5,637 bases of DNA from Comamonadaceae bacterium. GTDB lineage: Bacteria > Pseudomonadota > Gammaproteobacteria > Burkholderiales > Burkholderiaceae. Shown here one piece after another: positions 1 through 4,851 of this stretch (the first letter of the stretch is position 1; the number at the start of each line of letters is the position of its first letter). Made by a program: the position numbers and the translations under genes. The DNA is taken from the NCBI GenBank assembly GCA_947505915.1, contig CANNNH010000112.1, positions 1 through 5,637 of the forward strand. The letters run 5' to 3'. Under the pieces are notes generated by a model, which saw only the letters and a program-made list of their open reading frames with translations, had not been told where the DNA came from and made no database searches.

Positions 1-747
1 GTCAATGATGGGGTCAAACCAAACTCTTCCCTGCTCTACGTTGGACAGCACGTTGCGGTGCGTCAACATGGCACCTTTGGAGACACCCGTAGTTCCGCCG
101 GTGTATTGAAGGAAGGCCAAATCGTCAGCCTGGAAAGTCACAGGGTGAAATGCGGACTGCGAACCCATTGCCATTGCATCGCGTAAGTTCGTACTACCCG
201 GCAGGCTATACGGGGGAACTGCTTTTTTAACATGGCGAATCAGAAAGTTGCCAATCACCCGCTTTGCCAACGGCATCATGTCGGTCAGCGCGGTGACCAC
301 CACGTGCTTGACTGATGTGGTCGCGATGACTTTAGCCAAAGTGTGGGCAAACATCTCGACGACAACCATCGCCTCGGCGCCTGAATCCTTGAGTTGGTGC
401 TCTAATTCGCGGGGCGTGTACATGGGGTTGACATTGACCACCACGTAGCCTGCGCGGAGTAGTCCGAACAGACAGACTGGATACTGCAGCAAGTTGGGGA
501 TCATCAGTGCAACCCGCGCACCCTTAGGAAGCTTTAAAACAGACTGGAAATAGGCCGCCACCTGCAGGCTCAACATGTCAAGTTGCGCGTACGTCAGCGC
601 TACACCTGTCGAGCCGCTGATAAAAGCTTTGCGCTGCGGGTATTTCGCAAAAGCAGTGTTGACGTAATCCGAAATGGAACCCAGTGCGCTGGTATCTATC
701 TCTTTTGGGACGCCGGGTGGATAGCTGTTGAGCCAGATCTTATCCAT
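1..747 (-). CDS. fadD: Long-chain fatty-acid--CoA ligase, N-terminal 249 residues (partial, runs off the left edge)
   Basis: FadD activates long-chain fatty acids to acyl-CoA with ATP through an acyl-adenylate, at the inner face of the cytoplasmic membrane, as the entry step to beta-oxidation. Translation from the ATG at 747 gives 249 uninterrupted residues that follow remembered E. coli FadD almost block for block: the start MDKIWLNSYPPGVPKEI, LMIPNLLQYPVCLFGLLRAG (about 81-100), VNVNPMYTPRELEHQL (about 104-119), and the adenylate-forming P-loop YTGGTTGVSKG (215-225) followed by AMLTHRN. The family is usually about 550-560 residues, so a little under half is present; the C-terminal catalytic motifs lie outside the window. 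The start is supported by AGAGGG (761-756) 8 nt upstream. The gene lies 69 bp downstream of the membrane-protein gene on the same strand, so it is probably the last visible gene of that operon, although a weak promoter of its own in the gap cannot be excluded. The AMP-binding identity is certain; the exact chain-length preference is inferred. Confidence 0.95.
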   Translation of the reverse strand, partial: MDKIWLNSYPPGVPKEIDTSALGSISDYVNTAFAKYPQRKAFISGSTGVALTYAQLDMLSLQVAAYFQSVLKLPKGARVALMIPNLLQYPVCLFGLLRAGYVVVNVNPMYTPRELEHQLKDSGAEAMVVVEMFAHTLAKVIATTSVKHVVVTALTDMMPLAKRVIGNFLIRHVKKAVPPYSLPGSTNLRDAMAMGSQSAFHPVTFQADDLAFLQYTGGTTGVSKGAMLTHRNVLSNVEQGRVWFDPIID

Positions 748-816
748 TTCGAATACCCTCTAATCTGTGGTTATGTGAAACGTGAACAAAACAAATTGAC
801 AAAGCTGTGGTTCGAA

Positions 817-1257
817 CTAACTCCGCTGCTGTCGCAAGGACAACACCAAAAATACAATTGAAAGTACAAGAACGACGTAGGTCCCATATGCGCCCGGGGG
901 AGCTGACTCGATCTGCAAGGGCTTCAAGTAGCCAGCCAACATGCGCAACAACTGCTCTAAGGCAACCAAAGCCAACGTTGCAGGTATCAAAAACCGATAC
1001 CGAAGCACTACCACCCACTGCACGCAGGAAAAGATCAATTGGCTAGCACCCCATTGTGAAAATATCGCCACGATATTCGGACCTCCCGCTACATCAAGAG
1101 CAATGTGCGCGATGCTGCCAGCGCCCCCATCGGGTGCAAACAAGTGCACCAAGCTGCGCGCGGTACTGATCACAGTGGTAAGCACCAAGAACCACAAAGC
1201 CCAACGCGACCCTTCGTATTGCAGGCTGGTACGAGGGAGCAATTCGTCAAATGGCAT
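817..1257 (-). CDS. Four-helix integral membrane protein of unknown function
   Basis: I do not recognise a family. The 146-residue protein is strongly hydrophobic with four likely membrane segments: about residues 19-40 (WALWFLVLTTVIS...), 61-85 (ends VQWVVVL), 89-111 (FLIPATLALVALEQ...) and 124-141 (YGTYVVLVLSIVFLVLSL). The loops are short and the C terminus is basic (RQQRS). I chose the ATG at 1257 rather than an in-frame upstream ATG at 1353. The longer form would add 32 Arg- and Ser-rich residues overlapping the acyl-CoA-binding protein gene, while the 1257 start has GAGG (1267-1264) 6 nt upstream and a stronger GGAGG (1274-1270) behind it. The GAGG overlaps the stop codon of the upstream gene, which suggests translational coupling. 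Its place between an acyl-CoA carrier and fadD hints at a membrane role in fatty-acid handling, but that rests on context alone. Confidence 0.8.
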   Translation of the reverse strand: MPFDELLPRTSLQYEGSRWALWFLVLTTVISTARSLVHLFAPDGGAGSIAHIALDVAGGPNIVAIFSQWGASQLIFSCVQWVVVLRYRFLIPATLALVALEQLLRMLAGYLKPLQIESAPPGAYGTYVVLVLSIVFLVLSLRQQRS

Positions 1258-1265
1258 ACCGTGCC

Positions 1266-1526
1266 TCAACCTCCGGCTGCCAGAAGCGAATTCACCAGAT
1301 CCACGTACTTGCGTTGAGCGTCTTCTTGAGGCAAGCCTAAAAGCCCTGCCCAAGCTTTGTGCTTGAACATACCCATCATGTCTCCTGGACCTTCGGAGGG
1401 AGCATCGCCCTGAGTGCCTTGTTTATAAAGTGCATACAGCTTCAACATAGTTTCATCGTCGGGACGGCTTGCCATGGATTTTGACCCTGCTAGGGCATCT
1501 AGGAATTGTTGATTCAGATCTGACAT
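1266..1526 (-). CDS. Acyl-CoA-binding protein (ACBP)
   Basis: This small soluble four-helix protein of 86 residues binds medium- and long-chain acyl-CoA esters in the cytoplasm and buffers or delivers them to enzymes. The length matches the classic ACBP (86-87 residues). By alignment from memory with bovine ACBP, the ligand-contact residues are all kept: Tyr31 and Lys35 in LYALYKQ (bovine Tyr28, Lys32), Lys55 before HKAW (bovine Lys54), and Tyr74 in EDAQRKYVDLV (bovine Tyr73). The GD after the YKQ helix and the conserved Trp59 also fit. The ATG at 1526 is preferred over an upstream in-frame ATG at 1583: it gives the family length and has GGAG (1535-1532) 5 nt upstream, while the longer form would begin inside the control region. 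It is the first gene of the leftward set and sits 8 bp before the membrane-protein gene. ACBPs are common in eukaryotes and patchy in bacteria. Confidence 0.92.
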   Translation of the reverse strand: MSDLNQQFLDALAGSKSMASRPDDETMLKLYALYKQGTQGDAPSEGPGDMMGMFKHKAWAGLLGLPQEDAQRKYVDLVNSLLAAGG

Positions 1527-1570
1527 TTTTTCTCCAATTTCAGTTAAAAATACGCTGCAAATAAATATAT

Positions 1571-1587
1571 TGGCACTAATCATGCCA
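1571..1587. promoter_or_regulatory. 17-bp inverted repeat, candidate operator on the ACBP/fadD side
   Basis: The site TGGCA-N7-TGCCA is a perfect 5-bp dyad, 45-61 nt upstream of the ACBP start codon. In the leftward direction it overlaps a weak promoter-like arrangement (GTGGCA, 17 nt, TTTATT). It matches the dyad at 1676-1692 at 12 of 17 positions in the same orientation. A regulator operator is the simplest reading; the protein is not encoded in this window. Seen: the dyad and the match. Inferred: the regulatory role. Confidence 0.5.
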
Positions 1588-1609
1588 CAACATTTCTCAT
1601 TCTGCGATC

Positions 1610-1641
1610 AGGGTAAACCCTCGACTGATGGCTTGCATCAG
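1610..1641. repeat. Two further short inverted repeats in the divergent spacer
   Basis: AGGGT-AA-ACCCT (1610-1621) is followed by CTGATG-N5-CATCAG (1625-1641). The heptamer ATCAGGG occurs at 1607-1613 and again at 1637-1643, so the two dyads share sequence. The first has too small a loop for an RNA hairpin. The second could form a 6-bp stem but has no following T-run on either strand, so a terminator is unlikely. They may be extra protein-binding sites or chance. Confidence 0.3.
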
Positions 1642-1674
1642 GGCCAAGATTGCCACAAAAGGTGAATCAATCAT

Positions 1675-1703
1675 TTGACACTATAAATGTCATAACATAT
1701 GAT
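1675..1703 (+). promoter_or_regulatory. Near-consensus sigma70 promoter for the sulfatase-GST transcript
   Basis: TTGACA (1675-1680, a perfect -35) is separated by 17 bp from TATGAT (1698-1703, 5 of 6 to the -10 consensus). Transcription would start near 1710 and leave a leader of about 84 nt before the sulfatase ATG. A 17-bp dyad begins at the second base of the -35 and fills most of the spacer, so a bound repressor would block RNA polymerase. Such a strong core promoter with a built-in dyad suggests repression until induction. Confidence 0.7.
1676..1692. promoter_or_regulatory. 17-bp inverted repeat inside the sulfatase promoter, candidate operator
   Basis: TGACA-N7-TGTCA lies between and partly over the -35 and -10 elements. 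Against the dyad at 1571-1587 it differs at positions 3 and 15 (G/A and C/T), which pair with one another across the dyad, so symmetry is kept; the other three differences are in the central spacer. The shared pattern is TGRCACTA-N3-ATGYCA. This is the placement expected of a repressor operator, but the regulator is unknown. Confidence 0.55.
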
Positions 1704-1779
1704 TATCTACCGAGAGCTGCGAGGGGACGGTGTGGTTGCGTTACTTCGAGGCGCACGCGCTTAGGCAGAAAAAATGGAC

Positions 1780-1784
1780 AGGAG
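1780..1784 (+). promoter_or_regulatory. Ribosome binding site that fixes the sulfatase start
   Basis: AGGAG lies 9 nt before the ATG at 1794. It decides the start against an in-frame TTG at 1650, which lies upstream of the predicted promoter and would put 48 mostly polar, basic residues ahead of the hydrophobic export segment. Confidence 0.75.
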
Positions 1785-1793
1785 ACGTCGAAC

Positions 1794-3473
1794 ATGCTAA
1801 AAAAATTGACCTGGGCTTTGGTGCTCACTCTGGTTCTTGGAACCGCAGGCTTCTTCGCCGTAGGCGGAACTTCTGGCGTCGCGCTGCTAATGGTGAAGTA
1901 CGTCGTTCGCAAGAACTATGGCCCGCCGCAGACCATCGAGTGGCAGGCAGGCCCTACTGCATTTGCCACCCATGACACTGCCGGGAATTTGGTTCGCAGA
2001 CCACCCAACGTGATTTTGATTGTGGCTGACGACTTGGGCTTCAACGACATTACTCACAATGGCGGAGGTTTAGCAGGCCGCAAGGTGCCTACCCCTAATA
2101 TCGACAGCATCGCTTCGCAAGGCGCTGACTTCATTAACGGCTACTCCGCCAACGCGACTTGTGCGCCATCACGTGCCTCCCTTATGACTGGGCGCTACGC
2201 AACACGCTTTGGATTTGAGTTCACGCCAACGCCCAAGCAGTTTGTGAAATTGGTTGCGGGAATCCCCGATGCCCAGCAAACACATCCCGCCATTTACCAC
2301 GCAGAGCGTGAAAACGAACTCATTGCCTATGAAAACATGGGCTTGCCGACCAAGGAAATTACCCTGGCCAAGTTGCTTCAAGGGGGTGGATACCATTCGG
2401 TGCACTTGGGCAAATGGCATTTGGGCGACAGCCCGCAATTCCGCCCCTACAACCGTGGATTTGACGAGTCGCTCTCGCTTCTCCATGGCGGATCCATGTA
2501 CCTGCCGTCCAAAGATCCGAACGTAGTGAACTCGAGACAGGACTTTGACACCATTGACAAATTTATATGGGCTGCAGAACCATGGGGAATACGCTTCAAT
2601 GACCGAGAACCGTTTCAGCCTCCCAAATACCTGACCGACTACCTCACCGATGAAGCGGTCAAGGTCGTGGAAACCAACAAAAATCGGCCCTTTTTTATGT
2701 ACCTTGCCTATAACGCACCGCACACTCCTTTGCAGGCTACGCGAGAAGACTTCGATGCACTGAGCTTCATACCTGACCACGCCACACGGGTGTATGCCGC
2801 AATGATTCGCAACCTGGATCGCAACATCGGTCGCGTACTTCAGTCGCTAAAAGACCAGGGTGTCGATGACAACACACTGGTGATATTTACCAGTGACAAT
2901 GGTGGCGCAAATTACATTGGCGTTGACGGGATCAACGCGCCGTACCGCGGGTGGAAGGCTACTTTTTTTGAAGGCGGCATTCGTGTGCCATTCTTTATGC
3001 GTTGGCCTAGTGCAATCCCCAAAGGCATGAAGGTGAATGCTGCGGTCAATCACTTTGATATTTTTGCCACAGCAGCGGCAGCGGCAGGATTGGAAGTTCC
3101 CAAGGACCGCCCCATAGATGGCGTCAATCTGCTGCCCTTTGCCAAAGGTAAGTCTGCTGGCAATGCGCATGAATCGCTATTCTGGCGCACGGACTCTTAC
3201 CGCGTCATGCGCACCAATGAGTGGAAACTGCAAGTCACGGAAAGACCGAAAAAGGAGTGGCTCTATCACCTATCGGTTGATCCGACCGAGCGCAATAACC
3301 TCGCCGAGAAGGAACCTGCACAACTGGCGTCAATGAAGGCACAGTTGGCAGCATGGGACAAGCAACAGGTTAAACCTCTTTGGCCTTCGCTTGGCGAAGG
3401 TGCTATCGCCATCGACCGCACCCTCAAGTCACCGCCAGTGCCCAACGAAGATTACATCTACTACGCCAATTGA
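1794..3473 (+). CDS. Exported or membrane-anchored type I sulfatase (arylsulfatase-like, formylglycine-dependent)
   Basis: The 559-residue protein belongs to the alkaline-phosphatase-like sulfatase family, which hydrolyses sulfate esters using a formylglycine made from cysteine. The signature C-x-P-S-R-x-x-L-x-T-G is intact, with Cys123 the residue to be modified (CAPSRASLMTGR, 123-134). The calcium-site residues are visible: Asp79-Asp80 in NVILIVADDLG and Asp368-Asn369 in FTSDNGG. Active-site Lys207 and His209 lie in GKWHLG, His310 in APHTPL and Lys388 in YRGWK. Residues about 5-38 are hydrophobic after MLKK, without a lipobox or clear AxA cleavage site, so the protein may stay anchored with its catalytic domain in the periplasm. 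A formylglycine-generating enzyme must be encoded elsewhere. The natural substrate cannot be read from the sequence. The gene heads a rightward transcript from the promoter at 1675 and is followed after 2 bp by a GST-family gene. Confidence 0.93.
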   Translation: MLKKLTWALVLTLVLGTAGFFAVGGTSGVALLMVKYVVRKNYGPPQTIEWQAGPTAFATHDTAGNLVRRPPNVILIVADDLGFNDITHNGGGLAGRKVPTPNIDSIASQGADFINGYSANATCAPSRASLMTGRYATRFGFEFTPTPKQFVKLVAGIPDAQQTHPAIYHAERENELIAYENMGLPTKEITLAKLLQGGGYHSVHLGKWHLGDSPQFRPYNRGFDESLSLLHGGSMYLPSKDPNVVNSRQDFDTIDKFIWAAEPWGIRFNDREPFQPPKYLTDYLTDEAVKVVETNKNRPFFMYLAYNAPHTPLQATREDFDALSFIPDHATRVYAAMIRNLDRNIGRVLQSLKDQGVDDNTLVIFTSDNGGANYIGVDGINAPYRGWKATFFEGGIRVPFFMRWPSAIPKGMKVNAAVNHFDIFATAAAAAGLEVPKDRPIDGVNLLPFAKGKSAGNAHESLFWRTDSYRVMRTNEWKLQVTERPKKEWLYHLSVDPTERNNLAEKEPAQLASMKAQLAAWDKQQVKPLWPSLGEGAIAIDRTLKSPPVPNEDYIYYAN

Positions 3474-3475
3474 TT

Positions 3476-4648
3476 ATGCATACATTGCCCATCTTATATG
3501 GCATGCCCGCTTCGCTTTACACCGCTAAGGTGCGCGCATACCTGCGCAAACAACGAATCTCATTCGAGGAGCGCGCAGTCGGTGACCCGCGCTTTCGAAG
3601 CGAGATACTCCCGCAAATCGGACGTTGGATTATCCCGGTAGTGCAACTCCCTGACGGCACCTTACTCCAGGATAGCACCGTGATCATCGACTATTTTGAG
3701 TCGAAAGGCATGGGGCATGGACCGCGCGCCTTGCCTGAAGATCCACTTCTGGCCGTGCTGGCCCATTTGTTTGAACTCTTTGGCGGCGAAGGACTACTGC
3801 GCTCGGCCATGCACTATCGCTGGAACTTCGATGCAGAAAACCTCGATTTTCTACGCGCCGATTTCGGGAACACCTTGGCACCAGGCGCGTCAACGGCTCA
3901 ACAAAACGAAGTGTTTGAATCGGCCAGCAAGCGTATGCGAGCAGCAGCCTTGGCCGTTGGCGTCAATTCCAAAACGATTCCGACAGTAGAAGCCAGCACC
4001 ATTGAATTCCTACAACGCTTTGACCGCCATCTAGAAAATACGCCTTACTTGCTGGGTAGCACACCGACCTATGCAGACTACGGTCTTATCGCGCCCTTTT
4101 TTGCGCTACTTGGTCGCGACCCACTGCCCTCATCGCTTATGAAAAAAATCTCCCCGCGTGTCTGGCGCTGGGTGGAGCGTATGAATGCACCTGACGCCGA
4201 TGCTGGTGAATACCTAGGTAAAGCAAGGGATTGGCTCAACCCCATAGACAACGCGCAGACACTAGAAGCCATGCTGCAATTTGTAGCGGAAGACTACTTG
4301 CCCGAAATTGTTGGGCACTTTGAATTTGCGAACAGCTGGCTTGGCAAGCGGACCGACCTGGCCGCCGGTACCAATGGACACCCCAAGCCGGGCGAGTGGC
4401 CCATTGGCATAACGCAAGTTCAATGGCATGGCCAAAGCATGGATGTATTTGTCATGCCTTACCGAATTTTTATGCTGCAGCGCGTGCAAGATGCGGCTCA
4501 GCGACTGAATACAGAGCAGGACAGACAACTGCGCGATCTCTTTTCGCGCACCGGACTGTCGGATGTACTCAATCTGCATTGTCGTCGACGTGTTCTGCGC
4601 CAGGGGCATTTCGAAGTATGGGGCCCAGATACTGATTCAGCGCAGTAG
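3476..4648 (+). CDS. GST-family protein with long C-terminal extension, copy 1 (390 residues)
   Basis: Residues about 4-80 form a thioredoxin-like N-terminal GST domain. LYGMPASLYTAKVR places Ser13 where other GSTs have the SPF-x-x-KVR serine, Pro54 in WIIPVV is the expected cis-proline, and Gln65-Asp66-Ser67 matches the glutathione gamma-glutamyl binding site. Residues about 87-255 look like the helical domain, with a TYAD capping motif (198-201) in LLGSTPTYADYGL. Residues about 256-390 go beyond the usual 200-230-residue GST; I do not recognise this part. It contains several Trp and aromatic residues (GEWPIGITQVQWHGQ) and a Met/Arg-rich helix. There is no signal peptide, so it is cytoplasmic. 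The ATG lies 2 bp after the sulfatase stop with no good Shine-Dalgarno sequence, pointing to translational coupling. An in-frame upstream ATG at 3380 lies inside the sulfatase gene and was rejected. The substrate is unknown; glutathione conjugation, dehalogenation, isomerisation or a purely binding role are all possible. Confidence 0.85.
   Translation: MHTLPILYGMPASLYTAKVRAYLRKQRISFEERAVGDPRFRSEILPQIGRWIIPVVQLPDGTLLQDSTVIIDYFESKGMGHGPRALPEDPLLAVLAHLFELFGGEGLLRSAMHYRWNFDAENLDFLRADFGNTLAPGASTAQQNEVFESASKRMRAAALAVGVNSKTIPTVEASTIEFLQRFDRHLENTPYLLGSTPTYADYGLIAPFFALLGRDPLPSSLMKKISPRVWRWVERMNAPDADAGEYLGKARDWLNPIDNAQTLEAMLQFVAEDYLPEIVGHFEFANSWLGKRTDLAAGTNGHPKPGEWPIGITQVQWHGQSMDVFVMPYRIFMLQRVQDAAQRLNTEQDRQLRDLFSRTGLSDVLNLHCRRRVLRQGHFEVWGPDTDSAQ
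3722..4261 (+). repeat. Highly similar segment of the GST tandem duplication, copy 1
   Basis: This 540-bp block pairs with 5098-5637 at a fixed offset of 1376 bp without gaps. By hand count there are 33 mismatches (about 94% identity), 17 of them packed into 3917-3985. The preceding 246 bp of the two genes (3476-3721 against 4852-5097) show 69 mismatches, about 72% identity. The switch in similarity is abrupt at 3721/5097 and is followed by 80 identical bases. The right end of the block is set by the window edge, not by a real boundary. Confidence 0.9.
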
Positions 4649-4696
4649 CTCCTATCTTTTTCTCAATCTTTTTATTCCATCTGCAGCTAGGAACTT

Positions 4697-4849
4697 ATGA
4701 ACGTAGTCATCCGCCTACACGTCAACAAATTAGCCATTGCCAAAACCCGCATCGAGACTACGACTCAGATAGCACGCAGCGCTGAACAAAGCCGACTTCG
4801 TATTGAGCCTGTGGGTCTGACCGCAAATAACATCAGCCACGCAAACTAA
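4697..4849 (+). CDS. Possible 50-codon small ORF between the two GST genes
   Basis: ATG at 4697 to TAA at 4847-4849 encodes a basic 50-residue peptide beginning MNVVIRLHVNKLAIAKTRIE and ending NNISHAN. I recognise no family, membrane segment or cysteine motif. AGGA (4689-4692) lies 4 nt upstream, a somewhat short spacing. Its stop is 2 bp before the second GST start, the same layout as the sulfatase stop before the first GST, so it may serve to deliver ribosomes to the second GST. It could instead be a decayed remnant of a gene that once preceded that copy: the last bases (HAN-stop) resemble the end of the sulfatase (YAN-stop). The rest of the 203-bp gap (4649-4696) is T-rich, with two ATCTTTTT repeats and no clear hairpin or promoter. 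Confidence 0.35.
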   Translation: MNVVIRLHVNKLAIAKTRIETTTQIARSAEQSRLRIEPVGLTANNISHAN

Positions 4850-4851
4850 TC

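Noticed and set aside
765..812. Direct repeat CTGTGGTT at 765-772 and 805-812 upstream of fadD
   Set aside because: It is only 8 bp long with no symmetry, and the two copies sit on either side of a gene-end junction; chance is sufficient explanation.
1571..1587. Sigma54-like -24/-12 element (GG-N10-GC) for ACBP
   Set aside because: The GG and GC spacing fits on both strands, but this follows automatically from the palindrome, and the flanking consensus bases (TTGCA part) are poor. The operator reading explains it better.
1650..1793. Longer sulfatase start at TTG 1650
   Set aside because: It lies upstream of the predicted transcription start, has no good ribosome site, and would put 48 polar residues before the export segment.
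1730..1975. Plus-strand ORF starting with GTG near a GAGGGG sequence in the sulfatase leader
   Set aside because: It overlaps the sulfatase start in another frame, and its product is Arg/Trp-rich with no domain character, typical of a shadow frame.
2169..2780. 203-codon minus-strand ORF opposite the sulfatase
   Set aside because: It lies wholly within the well-supported sulfatase gene on the opposite strand and shows no recognisable motif.
4649..4696. Terminator after the first GST gene
   Set aside because: There are T-runs, but no stable GC-rich stem precedes them, so a rho-independent terminator is not supported and read-through into the second GST is possible.
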